DNA of 64,000 nucleotides from JAHBNG01 sp039028975. Lineage in GTDB: Bacteria > Chloroflexota > Anaerolineae > Caldilineales > Caldilineaceae. This document shows, one piece after another, positions 24,951 through 33,558 of the stretch (position 1 is its first letter; every line of letters starts with the position of its first letter). The stretch lies in NCBI GenBank assembly GCA_039028975.1, contig JBCCHB010000006.1, forward strand, positions 1 to 64,000. The letters are read 5' to 3'. The notes beneath the pieces are model-generated. The model had not been told where the DNA came from. It made no database searches and saw only the letters and a program-made list of their open reading frames with translations. The position numbers and the translations under genes were made by a program.

Positions 24951-26327
24951 ATGACCGAAAACGGTGACGGTGCATGCTGCGGACCTGGCTACGCATCGCC
25001 TGCAGAGGCCATGAAGGCCCCGCGTGAAAAGTTACTCTATACGGTGGCGCTCTACGTGGGAACGGGTATCCAAAAGCCTGACTATCTGGCCACCATTGAC
25101 GCAGATCCAGAAAGCCCGACTTACTCACAAGTCATTAGCCGCCTAGAGATGCCCAACATCGGCGATGAACTACACCACACGGGTTGGAATGCCTGCTCTT
25201 CCTGTCACTACGATGGAAGCAAAGAACGCCGTTATCTGATCGTACCGGGCGTGCGCACCTCCAACCTGAACATCGTTGACTGCGTAACCGATCCACGTAA
25301 CCCTCGTCTCCATAAGGTAATCGAGGGGGACGAGATCAAGGCCAAGACCAATCTATCCGCTCCCCATACCATTCACTGCCTGGGAGCGGATATCATAATC
25401 TCCATGCTGGGGGATGCAAAGGGTGAAGCACCGGGGGGGTTCCTTCACCTCAACCAAGATTTTGAGATCGTAGGAAGGTGGGAAAATGATTTGGGTGGCA
25501 TGAAGTTCAACTATGATTTTTGGTATCAGCCCCGTCAAAATGCCATGGTCTCCAGCGAATGGGCCGCGCCCAACACATTTATGCCTGGTTTCGATCTAGA
25601 AGAGGTGGGCATACTCAAGTATGGTCGGGAGCTGCACTTCTGGGATTTTGAGAAGAAGAGCGTGGTCTACACCGAATATTTGGGGGAAGATGGCCTTGTT
25701 CCGCTAGAGGTTCGCTTTCACCATAACCCTGATTCTAGCCATGGCTTTGTGGGTGCGGCATTATCGTCGAACATCATCCACTGGTACCGAGAGAATGATG
25801 ATAAGAATGCCGAATGGAATGTTCACAAGATTATCGATGTGGAGAATGAGCGTCACCCTGAGTGGCCAATTCCATTGCCCGGGTTGATTAGCGTCATTTT
25901 GCTCTCTATGGATGATCGCTTTCTCTATCTCTGTAACTGGCTCCATGGCGATATCCGTCAGTATGACATTAGTGATCCATTCAATCCCAAAATGACTGGA
26001 CAGGTCTGGATGGGTGGCTTGCTCAACCGTGCTCCTGTGGTCAACGACGTCGAAATTGCTGGTGGCCCGCAGATGATTCAGCTCTCGCTAGACGGCAAAC
26101 GCCTCTATGTAACTACGTCACTCTTCTCCACATGGGATAACCAATTTTATCCTGAGATTCGGCACAAAGGGGGTGTCATGTTGATGGTTGATTGCGATAC
26201 GGAAAAAGGCGGCATGACCATCAACAAGGACTTTATTGTGGACTTTGGCCAAGAGCCACATGGTCCATCCCGCTGTCATGAGACGCGCTATCCGGGTGGC
26301 GATTGTACATCGGATATCTGGATGTAG
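24951..26327 (+). CDS. Methanethiol oxidase / selenium-binding protein SBP56 family
   Basis: This 458-residue protein of the SBP56/MtoX family oxidises methanethiol to hydrogen sulfide, formaldehyde and hydrogen peroxide. The family start CCGPGYASPAEAM and WNACSSCHYDG (near residues 82-92), HHNPDSSHGFVG and the C-terminal EPHGPSRCHETRYPGGD are diagnostic; the His-rich blocks hold the metal site of the beta-propeller. The name 'selenium-binding' does not mean it contains selenocysteine, and no in-frame TGA is present. GAGGAG lies 8 nt before the ATG. It is first in a run with a CoA-binding protein, a ferredoxin and a persulfide dioxygenase-rhodanese, so released sulfide can be handled by its neighbours. 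Confidence 0.93.
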   Translation: MTENGDGACCGPGYASPAEAMKAPREKLLYTVALYVGTGIQKPDYLATIDADPESPTYSQVISRLEMPNIGDELHHTGWNACSSCHYDGSKERRYLIVPGVRTSNLNIVDCVTDPRNPRLHKVIEGDEIKAKTNLSAPHTIHCLGADIIISMLGDAKGEAPGGFLHLNQDFEIVGRWENDLGGMKFNYDFWYQPRQNAMVSSEWAAPNTFMPGFDLEEVGILKYGRELHFWDFEKKSVVYTEYLGEDGLVPLEVRFHHNPDSSHGFVGAALSSNIIHWYRENDDKNAEWNVHKIIDVENERHPEWPIPLPGLISVILLSMDDRFLYLCNWLHGDIRQYDISDPFNPKMTGQVWMGGLLNRAPVVNDVEIAGGPQMIQLSLDGKRLYVTTSLFSTWDNQFYPEIRHKGGVMLMVDCDTEKGGMTINKDFIVDFGQEPHGPSRCHETRYPGGDCTSDIWM

Positions 26328-26361
26328 ATGAGGCTGGCACTACTATGAACGGAGTCAATGA

Positions 26362-26811
26362 ATGAACCACCAAGAAGAATACACGGCTGAATACATGGCC
26401 TCTGTCCTTAAAGATACCAAGAGCATTGCTATGGTCGGGGCGAGTCCGGATCCGACAAAATTTAGTTATGGGGTTCTACGGGTTCTGCATGAGCAAGGCT
26501 TCAAAATGTTTCCGGTAAATCCCAAAAAAGAAGTCACTGAAATACGCGGAATTCCAGTCTATCCTTCGCTGGCGGCAATTGGCAAACCGGTAGACATGGT
26601 CCAAGTATTTCGTCGCTCAGAAGCACTGATGGGGATTGCTCTAGAGGCGATTGGCATTGATGCCAAAATCTTGTGGGCACAAATCGGTGTCTATGATGAT
26701 GAAGCAGCCAAGCTAGCTGAAGACGCCGGTTTACGAGTTGTGATGAATCGCTGTGTCAAGATAGAGCTATTTCGCCCCTTCTGGAAACCCCGTCTGAATC
26801 AGACAATTTAG
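26362..26811 (+). CDS. CoA-binding domain protein (YccU-like)
   Basis: The 149-residue Rossmann-fold protein has the CoA-binding pattern: IAMVGASPDPTKFSYGVLR near residues 18-36, GFKMFPVNPKK near 43, and VMNRCVKIE near the C-terminus. YccU-like proteins bind CoA or a CoA disulfide, and their role is poorly known. It lies 34 bp after the methanethiol oxidase gene, and its stop overlaps the possible GTG start of the ferredoxin gene. A persulfide- or CoA-persulfide-related role in this context is inference. Confidence 0.88.
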   Translation: MNHQEEYTAEYMASVLKDTKSIAMVGASPDPTKFSYGVLRVLHEQGFKMFPVNPKKEVTEIRGIPVYPSLAAIGKPVDMVQVFRRSEALMGIALEAIGIDAKILWAQIGVYDDEAAKLAEDAGLRVVMNRCVKIELFRPFWKPRLNQTI

Positions 26812-26825
26812 TGAACATCACCGCT

Positions 26826-27167
26826 ATGAGCAACTCGACACGAACATACACAGTTTACCTGCGCAACCTTGGTGTAACATTAGACGTTGGCGAAGATGAG
26901 CCCATATACGATGCGGCCCTGGCTAAAGGGATACAACTGCCTATTGCTTGTAAATACGGCGGCTGCATCACCTGCGCCGCGAAGATGCTTTCTGGCAAAG
27001 TGCGTCAGCCCAATGCAACGGCATTGAATCGAAGACAGTCCAAAGTTGGGTATATTCTGCTCTGTGTCGCTCGCCCGCATGCTGCATGTGTAATTGATGT
27101 GGGTGTCGAATCGCATGACGAGCTTTATCAAAACCCGTTTTCAGTAAAGCCTAGGAATGTCAATTAG
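26826..27167 (+). CDS. Plant-type [2Fe-2S] ferredoxin
   Basis: This small ferredoxin of about 113 residues has the cluster ligands CKYGGCITC near residues 40-48 and the fourth Cys in YILLCVARP about 30 residues later. This is the C-X4-C-X2-C-Xn-C pattern of plant-type ferredoxins. I give ATG 26826 as the start; a GTG at 26811, overlapping the previous stop, is equally possible and neither has a clear Shine-Dalgarno. It probably carries electrons for an oxidoreductase of the same sulfur operon, though no reductase is encoded here. Confidence 0.85.
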   Translation: MSNSTRTYTVYLRNLGVTLDVGEDEPIYDAALAKGIQLPIACKYGGCITCAAKMLSGKVRQPNATALNRRQSKVGYILLCVARPHAACVIDVGVESHDELYQNPFSVKPRNVN

Positions 27168-27254
27168 ATTATTTATTTTTGCCTTTATAGGGGAAGTTCG
27201 CAAATCGCCTTTATTCATAAGGTTCTATAGGCGTTTCCAGGATCTAATATCAAA

Positions 27255-27286
27255 TGATTCTCAGAGTGAATTTGTACTCCGAATCA
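27255..27286. promoter_or_regulatory. Interrupted palindrome upstream of the persulfide dioxygenase gene
   Basis: TGATTC (27255-27260) mirrors GAATCA (27281-27286), with an inner AGT/ACT pair. It lies 50 bp before the gene start in a 168-bp gap after the ferredoxin gene. It could be an operator for a persulfide sensor or a small hairpin; evidence is symmetry only. Confidence 0.3.
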
Positions 27287-27335
27287 GCGAGAGCCTTGGA
27301 ATCCCTATAGAGCTATTCATAAAGGAGTAGTATGT

Positions 27336-28727
27336 ATGTGGTTTGAACAGATTATTCGAAAAGAGACCGGGTGCGCAACCTATCTGATTGGTTCAGCCGA
27401 GACAGGTGAATGTGCTGTCTTTGATCCGCTCTGGGATGTGCAGCCATACGCTGATGCCGCAAAGAAACATGCCTCTAAGGTTCGTTACATTATCGATTCC
27501 CACTGCCATGCCGATCATATCTCGGGCGCACGTCGTTTGGCTAAGATGACGGGGGGGCAAGTCATGATGCCTGAGCAAGCAGGTGTTGATTTTGAAGCAA
27601 CTCCGATCAAAGGGGCAGACAAGATTCAGATGGGCGAGGTGACGCTGGAGGTCGTCGCAACGCCCGGGCATCGCCCCGAACATATCTGCCTGCTGGTAAC
27701 CGATCTCAGTCGCGGGGATCAGCCTTGGTGCATTCTTACGGCTGACTTTCTGATGGTGGGTGATATTGCCCGGCCTGATTTGGCCCAAGGTGGCGAGGAA
27801 GGTGCCCAAACAATCTTCGATGTGGCTCTGCCGGCAGTGGCCAATCTGCCCGATTTTGTGGAGATCTATCCTGGCCACGTGGCTGGCTCGACCTGAGGTC
27901 GGGTCACCAGTGGCAAGTTTGTCACTACCATGGGCTATGAGCGTCAATTCAACCCTGCATTGAACTTTCAAGAGCGAGAGGACTTTGTGGTCTACATGAA
28001 CCAAGAGCAGCCGCTTCGCCCAGCCAATATTGCGAATATTGTAGCCATTAACAAAGGCCAAAAGCCATTGACTATGGAGCTACCGATGGCAACAGCCCTC
28101 GAGCCATCCGATGCCCAGTCTATGCTCCGAGAAGGCGGCTTGGTGATTGATACCCGATCCGAAGCAGCCTTTGGTGCTGGACACATCCCCAATGCGTTCA
28201 ACATTCAGCTCAGTAGTAGTGAATTTGAGCAGAGGGTTGGCTGGGTCATACCGCTGGACTCACCAATTATTCTGGTTCTGGAAGACCCTATTGCCCTTTC
28301 AGCCACCCTTCATCGACTGGCCTTTCTCGGATTGGATCACCGGGTGAAGGGGTATCTACGTGGCGGTATGGCAGCCTGGATGAGCCAGGGCCTACCCATC
28401 CGAACCTTACCACAACTTAGCGTCCAGCAGCTCAATCACTATCTACAAAGCAAGAGTGATATGCATGTGCTCGACGTTCGAGAGGCGTCTGAGTGGAATA
28501 CAGGCCGTATCGAACAAGCATGCCATATGAATTTCAAAATATTGGCAGAGAGCATCCAACAACTTGTTTTCCAACCGGAGCAGCATATCTCGGTCGTCTG
28601 CGCTGGGGGCATTCGCTCAAGTATTGCCAGCAGTATTCTACTCATGCATGGCTTTGAACATATCTATAACATAACGGGTGGCATGATGGCTTGGAAGGCG
28701 GCAGCCCTGCCCATGACGGCCTCTTAA
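27336..28727 (+). CDS. Persulfide dioxygenase-rhodanese fusion, candidate selenoprotein (in-frame TGA at 27894)
   Basis: The reading frame encodes 463 residues if TGA 27894-27896 (residue 187) is read through. Residues 1-240 are an ETHE1/CstB-like metallo-beta-lactamase persulfide dioxygenase: IDSHCHADHISGA, TPGHRPEHICLL, LTADFLMVGD, then YPGHVAGST-[TGA]-GRVTSG. In CstB-type enzymes, as I recall the motif, a conserved Cys follows GAGS, just where TGA stands. Two rhodanese domains follow: the first (about 250-345) lacks the active Cys, and the second (about 355-460) has it in VVCAGGIRSS. Both pieces keep the same frame, with no other damage. AAAGGAG is 8 nt before the ATG. Without read-through there would be two products, 27336-27896 and about 27930-28727; the second has no ribosome binding site. 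A nonsense mutation of a Cys codon is the alternative. Confidence 0.7.
27902..27929 (+). promoter_or_regulatory. Candidate bacterial SECIS element
   Basis: AGTGGCA (27909-27915) pairs with TGTCACT (27920-27926) in a 7-bp stem with one G-U, closing a 4-nt loop AGTT whose second base is G. GGT/ACC extends the helix after a 4-nt bulge. The apical loop starts 20 nt after the TGA. Stem length, a G in the first two loop positions and this distance all fit the published bacterial SECIS consensus as I remember it. Confidence 0.5.
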
Positions 28728-28733
28728 CCTGGC

Positions 28734-29501
28734 CTACCCGAGCCTTTCCTTGAGCACCTTGGCATATTGACGAGACATGGGTATCTCTGTTGCGAACGCA
28801 TCCGCCATGCGCAATTGATATGTGCCTGAAAACCATGGCACGATTTCTGCGATTTTGTTTAGATTGACTAGATACGCTTTATGCACTCGAACAATGTTGT
28901 GAGGGAGCAGTCGCTCCTCCAGCTCTTTGAGGGTGTAGCGTACAATGAGCGGAGCATCTTCTGCAATTTGGACGTAGACCCGCTTTTCTTCGGCTACAAC
29001 CCACAGGATATCTTGATAATCGACTAGCACACCTGTTTTGTTCTCTCGCTCTGCCCATAGTTTGGCTAGGTGGCCCGTTACCGTCTGTTCATGCAGATAG
29101 GAGCGCACAGCGCCCTGTTTGCCTGCCCGCGGGTCTTGGTCTGCTAGGATCCGACGAATCCGCACCATGGTCTGAGCCAATCGGTCCTCGGCAATCGGCT
29201 TTACCACATAATCCACTGCCGCAAGTTCAAAAGCTCGCACGGCATGGACATCATACGCTGTGGCAAATACAATCAGCGGGGGAGATACTTGCTCCATAAT
29301 GGTTGCCGCAACGGCTAGACCACTCATGCCCGGCATGTTGATATCCAGAAAGATCACATCGATGGATTCTGCATCTAGACATGCCAGTACTTGCTGACCA
29401 TTGGTAGCTTCAAAGAAGGTAGCCCCCGACTCCAAATGTGATAGGATGTGGTGAAGTTCCCCCCGGGCAGGGCGTTCATCGTCAGCAATTAGAATGTTCA
29501 T
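28734..29501 (-). CDS. LytTR-type response regulator
   Basis: The 255-residue regulator has a receiver domain (residues 1-120: IADDERPARGE acidic pair, phospho-acceptor Asp in VIFLDINMPGMSG, FATAYD and YVVKP) and a C-terminal LytTR DNA-binding domain (about 155-255, with VEERVY-like EEKRVYVQI, VRVHKAYLVNL). I start at ATG 29501; the TTG just before it is less likely. It follows the histidine kinase half by 13 bp on the same strand, making a LytS/LytR-like two-component pair. It converges with the persulfide dioxygenase gene, leaving a 6-bp gap. Confidence 0.92.
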   Translation of the reverse strand: MNILIADDERPARGELHHILSHLESGATFFEATNGQQVLACLDAESIDVIFLDINMPGMSGLAVAATIMEQVSPPLIVFATAYDVHAVRAFELAAVDYVVKPIAEDRLAQTMVRIRRILADQDPRAGKQGAVRSYLHEQTVTGHLAKLWAERENKTGVLVDYQDILWVVAEEKRVYVQIAEDAPLIVRYTLKELEERLLPHNIVRVHKAYLVNLNKIAEIVPWFSGTYQLRMADAFATEIPMSRQYAKVLKERLG

Positions 29502-29514
29502 CAAATTCTGTCTC

Positions 29515-30174
29515 TTAATGGGCAGTATCTATTAACGGGATAGTTAGCACTGCTTTGGTGCCCTCACTAGGTTTGGATTCAAGGTGCAAGCTAGCATCCT
29601 CCCCATAGACCTTTTGTAGCCTTTGGCGGATATTCGTCAACCCAATCGAGGTGCCGCTTCCTGCCGGAAGATAAGCTTCTTGATTAGTAGGCTGGGCATT
29701 GCTTTCAGTGCTCTTGCTGTTTTTTGCAGCATCTATCGGCTTGGCCTCCATATCAAACCCCATGCCATCATCATCAACCTGGATTAGTAGCGTACTGCCG
29801 ATGCTATTGATGATAATGTGAATCGTGCCTCCCTCGGGTTTGGGACTAATCCCATGAATGACTGCATTTTCAACCAATGGCTGCAAGATCAATGTCGGTA
29901 TCTGCTGTTCCTGATGCTGCTTGGCCAGATGGGTCCAAACCACCTGAAGACGCTCCTCTAAACGAGCTTTTTCCAGTGAGAGATAGGCTTCAACGTGGCG
30001 AATCTCTTCGGCTAGGGTCACAAATTCACCAGCGCTCAACGTTCGCTGGAAGATCTCTGCCAGCTTGGTCAATAGGTCACGGGCATTGTCTGGATCGGTG
30101 CGAATAAAGTAGCGTATGGTATTGAGCGAATTAAAGAAGAAGTGGGGATTGATCTGGGCGTGGAGGGCACGCAA
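29515..30174 (-). pseudogene. Histidine kinase, catalytic half (3' part of a gene split by TAA)
   Basis: These 219 residues are the His_kinase/HATPase part of a LytS-like sensor: LHAQINPHFFFNSLNTI with the phospho-acceptor His, PLVENAVIHGI (N box), DDGMGFD and SIGLTNIRQRLQKVYG. The frame is continuous with the membrane part at 30181-31077 except for TAA at 30181-30183, followed by codons for AEL. A TTG at 30174 is the only possible restart, without a ribosome binding site. A CAA-to-TAA change in a conserved Gln-rich linker is the simplest explanation. The domain itself looks undamaged, so the lesion is recent, or an assembly error. Confidence 0.75.
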
Positions 30175-30180
30175 TTCAGC

Positions 30181-31077
30181 TTAGGTCAGCGCTAAGCGAG
30201 TTTGAGCCAAATTTAGGTTTGCTTCGGCCAAATCAAGTTGAGCCGATTCCGCCTGTTGACGCAATGCCTCATTTTGTACGGACCGCGCCATCAATGAGAA
30301 CGCTGCCCAAGCCAGAATCGATGCAATCAGCCCAGAAAGCAAAATTTCCATAAAGAAGTAGCTCTCTGCACGGGTAAAAAAGATGGCAGCGGCCGTAATA
30401 AGAGAGCTAACCAAGCCAATGGTGACAGTCGGCCAAATGTTGAAGCGCTGGCGTGATGGTAGAACTTCACTCGTTATACCTACAACAGCACCAAACCAGA
30501 GAGCGACCATCACATCAATCGATTGAAGGACTTGCCATCCAAGATATTCATTCAAATTAAAGGGATGGGGTTCGCCCCATACAGCATAATTCAAGTAAGC
30601 CAAACTGAGCGTTGCCGTACCCCCAACGATTAGCCCTGCCTGCCAACCACCCAGCATCCCCGCAACTAGAACTACGAAGAGGCCACTCGTTATCTGTACA
30701 CTGATCGTCTCGATGAGCCAGCCTTGAAAGAGCATGTAAATGAGGTGAATCGCAACCATGAGTAAAATCAGCCAGACACTGTCCCCAGAGCGCAGTTCAC
30801 CGCTCACCACTCGTTTAAAGAGCCCCGTGCGGCTCAAGAGTAGAAGCAAGATTAGGGGCCCCAGCAATTCTTGAATCCCCGCCCCCAAATGAAACGGGTC
30901 AATTCCAAGCTCTTTAACGCTCTCATAATCGATTGGCACTTGCAAGTGACCCGAGCGAATAAAGAAGACCCACAAGAGCAGAATCGCCGTCGCCACCAGC
31001 ACCCAAAGCACGGCGCTCAGAAGCGAGCGTGTCGGATTGCGCTGGCTGATAGGTTCATGCATATCAAACTGACTCAC
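30181..31077 (-). pseudogene. Sensor kinase, membrane half (5' part of a gene split by TAA)
   Basis: The 298-residue piece has about seven hydrophobic segments between residues 15 and 265 (5TM-5TMR_LYT-like layout). A signalling helix rich in Ala/Gln/Leu follows (RQQAESAQLDLAEANLNLAQ) that normally leads straight into the kinase domain. It ends at TAA 30181-30183, six codons before the phospho-acceptor region. It starts at a GTG overlapping the TGA of the secreted-protein gene upstream (GTGA), which indicates translational coupling. If the stop is real, the membrane sensor would be made without its kinase. Confidence 0.75.
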
Positions 31078-31970
31078 TGATTACTAATCACCGTCCATGT
31101 CTCGATATCTACAAAGGTAGAGAATAAAGTTCTTCCCTCTGAAACAAATTCGACTGTATACTGGGATCCCTCATGGGCTTCTACATATGTACGCCAATTA
31201 TCTACGTTATCGAGAGCTAGGTCAATCCCATTGGCTTCAAATGCAACCTCAATGGCTTGGTTGCGATGCAACATCTCCTGCTCTTCGGCATCAAAGGCAT
31301 TGGGGTCGTAAATAGAATCGAGATAGACTTCACCCTCATCATTGATGGTTGTGCGAGCCACAATCCCTTCTAATCCATACCAGTAGCTCGTCTCCCAATA
31401 GTGTTCCCATCGGTTGTAGTATGTATGTCGTTCCCACAACGCCGGATCACCAAGGATGGCCTGTACTTCGGGATCTCGCTCCAGAAGGGCCTCTACTTTT
31501 TGCAAGCCCCGTTGAAACTCTTCCGTCGTTAAGTCTCTTGGCACAAAGACCCTTAGGATCTCATTAGTTCCCAAATTAACTTGACCTTCACCTAGCCACT
31601 CTTCTTCGTTCTCCCCAGGACCATAGAGTATGAAATTGACTGTCCACAGATCGGAATCTTCCCCCTCCTGCCAAGCATTGCCAACCCAGCCAGGATAGCT
31701 AGCTAGATGACGGGCAACTTCGTCATGGGCCGCCACCAAGTCGACGGCTTGTCTCTGCCGCACCTCATATGGATCTTCGGATTCTTGCGCCTCACCTGCC
31801 AGATCAGTGCTACTCTGGTCGGCTTCCACTGAACTAGCCAAGGCTGGTATAAAGACCGAATTGTTTCCTACACCTTGGGCAAAGACGCTAGCACCAACCC
31901 CAATCACAGCTAGCACTACGATTAAGCTCGTTGCTACCTTCTTTTTTATGCTCTTTATCATACGTTGCAT
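31074..31970 (-). CDS. Secreted hypothetical protein coupled to the sensor kinase
   Basis: I do not recognise a family. The 298-residue product has a signal peptide (KKKVATSLIVVLAVIGVGASVFAQ-like hydrophobic core, cleavage near residue 32), then NSVFIPALASS. That resembles a short YLPLV-type motif I associate with exported Chloroflexota proteins. The rest is acidic and Trp/Tyr-rich, with a central YYNRWEHYWETSYWYG patch. GGAGG lies 7 nt before ATG 31970. It is translationally coupled to the sensor kinase, so it may be the ligand-binding partner or a reporter of envelope state for that sensor; this is inference from position. Confidence 0.65.
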   Translation of the reverse strand: MQRMIKSIKKKVATSLIVVLAVIGVGASVFAQGVGNNSVFIPALASSVEADQSSTDLAGEAQESEDPYEVRQRQAVDLVAAHDEVARHLASYPGWVGNAWQEGEDSDLWTVNFILYGPGENEEEWLGEGQVNLGTNEILRVFVPRDLTTEEFQRGLQKVEALLERDPEVQAILGDPALWERHTYYNRWEHYWETSYWYGLEGIVARTTINDEGEVYLDSIYDPNAFDAEEQEMLHRNQAIEVAFEANGIDLALDNVDNWRTYVEAHEGSQYTVEFVSEGRTLFSTFVDIETWTVISNQ

Positions 31971-31995
31971 CTTCAAACCTCCAGATTCATTGTAC

Positions 31996-33360
31996 CTACA
32001 CTCGTTGCTCCAACAATCCCAGATCCGTTACGGTATGCCCAGGGAAGATCTGCGCCAACGCCTGGTTGTTGAGCCGCTTACTGATGACCTCCGCCAACAC
32101 ATCGCGATAGTCAGTTGTAATCGCCAGATCGCCATCATTGAGTGCCTCCGGGGCCAGCGTTGGCCAGTCGCTGTAGACCTGTCCTCCTTTGGCACCGCCA
32201 CCCATGACAAACATAACGTTGCCATGTCCGTGGTCCGTCCCTTGGCTTCCGTTCTCTTGCACCCGCCGTCCAAATTCGCTCATGGTTACAACTGTAACGT
32301 TGCTCATGTAGCCTTCCATGTCGGCATAAAAAGCCCCCAATCCATTGCCTAGCTCGGTCAGCAGTTGATTGAAGTAGCCATCCAACGTCCCTTGGGATTC
32401 GTGGGTGTCCCAGCCACCCAGATCAACACAGGCCACCTCTAACCCCACATCGGCCTTAGCTAGTTGGGCCACCTGCTGTAACCCAAGACCGAATTCACTA
32501 TCTGGATAGGTTACGCCATTGTTGGGACGATAGTTAGTGGCATCCAGCCCTTGGAGTGTCTCGATGGTGTCAAAGACCATACCAGCCTGTTGACTGAGAG
32601 CAGATGGGTTGGCTTGATCCGTAGGCGTATCGATGCTATAGATAGATGAGAGAGATTGCTGCAACTGCCTCAACTCATCCTGCCGCCCTTTAAAGTGGAA
32701 ATCGGCAATCGAGCGCAAAGATAGAGGGGAGATTGGCCCCCGTAGCGATTCAGGGACCATGGCGCCCATTCCCACGGCTCGGAACGGTGAAAGATTCTGC
32801 CACGCGGCACTCTGCAAATGGCGGGCTAACCATCCGCTAGTAGTTGACTTAGAGCCAGGGGTTCCCAACTCCATAAAGCGCATGGCATCAAAATGGGAGC
32901 GGCTCGGATCTGTCAGTCCTGCGGCATGGATAACCAGCAGATCGCCCTCGCTGTAGATATCCCGGATAGGTGCCAGAGCCGGATGCAGCCCAAAGTAGCC
33001 ATTCAGATCGAGCGCACCACTACGTTCGCCTGGTTCTGCCACTGAAAGAGTAGGGCGAGCATCATAGTAGTTCCCTCCCTCGCCGAAGGGGACCACAGCA
33101 CTCAGCCCATCAATCCCACCCCTCAAAAAGATGCAGAGCAATACATCACCAGGGCTGTTGCTTGAACTGCCCCCTGAATTACTGAGATCTGCTTGTGCCA
33201 TTTGCTGAGGGCTGCGAAAGGCCATCCTCGGCATCCAACTCGGCAACAGAGACCGACTTGCACCCAGAACGCCCACCGTGCCCACTGCGGCCATAAATTC
33301 ACGCCGATTGATATCGCCTGTTTGAGCGGGGGATTCATTTCCGTTCAACTTACTATGCAT
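31996..33360 (-). CDS. DUF1501 family secreted protein (Tat signal)
   Basis: This 454-residue protein belongs to DUF1501, a sulfatase-like fold family. The N-terminus has NRREFMAAVGTVGVLGAS, a twin-arginine-type signal. Family blocks are CIFLRGGIDGLSAVVP near residue 76, HPALAPIRDIYSEGDLLVIHAAG, LGGWDTHESQG and VTVVTMSEFGRRVQENGSQGTDHG, the last with a likely metal site. AAGGA precedes ATG 33360. DUF1501 genes normally travel with DUF1800, as here (199 bp apart), and the pair is thought to act together at the cell surface; the function is unknown. Confidence 0.92.
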   Translation of the reverse strand: MHSKLNGNESPAQTGDINRREFMAAVGTVGVLGASRSLLPSWMPRMAFRSPQQMAQADLSNSGGSSSNSPGDVLLCIFLRGGIDGLSAVVPFGEGGNYYDARPTLSVAEPGERSGALDLNGYFGLHPALAPIRDIYSEGDLLVIHAAGLTDPSRSHFDAMRFMELGTPGSKSTTSGWLARHLQSAAWQNLSPFRAVGMGAMVPESLRGPISPLSLRSIADFHFKGRQDELRQLQQSLSSIYSIDTPTDQANPSALSQQAGMVFDTIETLQGLDATNYRPNNGVTYPDSEFGLGLQQVAQLAKADVGLEVACVDLGGWDTHESQGTLDGYFNQLLTELGNGLGAFYADMEGYMSNVTVVTMSEFGRRVQENGSQGTDHGHGNVMFVMGGGAKGGQVYSDWPTLAPEALNDGDLAITTDYRDVLAEVISKRLNNQALAQIFPGHTVTDLGLLEQRV

Positions 33361-33387
33361 ATTAAAGTCCTTCTTGAGTCAGCTCCG

Positions 33388-33444
33388 TTTGAAAACAGAT
33401 GTTTGGCTACTCTGGTAGGGTATAGAAAAATATCTGTTTTCAAA
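33388..33444. repeat. Perfect 13-bp inverted repeat between DUF1800 and DUF1501 genes
   Basis: TTTGAAAACAGAT (33388-33400) and ATCTGTTTTCAAA (33432-33444) are exact inverted repeats, 31 bp apart, about 30 bp upstream of the DUF1501 start. It could be a 5' leader hairpin or an operator pair. Confidence 0.6.
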
Positions 33445-33519
33445 GCGACCGCTGTATAAGTCATTCCAAGAAACCAATAACACTAGTGATTCGTGAAGCG
33501 TGATTCGTGGATGTATCCT

Positions 33520-33556
33520 GACCACCGACCACCGACCACCGACCAACCGACTAACC
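33520..33556. repeat. Heptameric tandem repeat
   Basis: There are three exact GACCACC units, followed by two 8-bp variants (GACCAACC, GACTAACC). The unit resembles AGCCACC, the complement of the GGTGGCT unit inside the NRPS gene near 39.7 kb. Confidence 0.7.
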
Positions 33557-33558
33557 GA

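Noticed and set aside
24951..26327. Selenium-binding protein as evidence for selenoprotein biosynthesis
   Set aside because: The SBP56 family name is historical; these proteins act as methanethiol oxidases and the gene contains no in-frame TGA.
30181..30183. In-frame stop in the sensor kinase considered as recoding
   Set aside because: The codon is TAA, for which no bacterial selenocysteine or pyrrolysine recoding is known; a nonsense mutation or assembly error is simpler.
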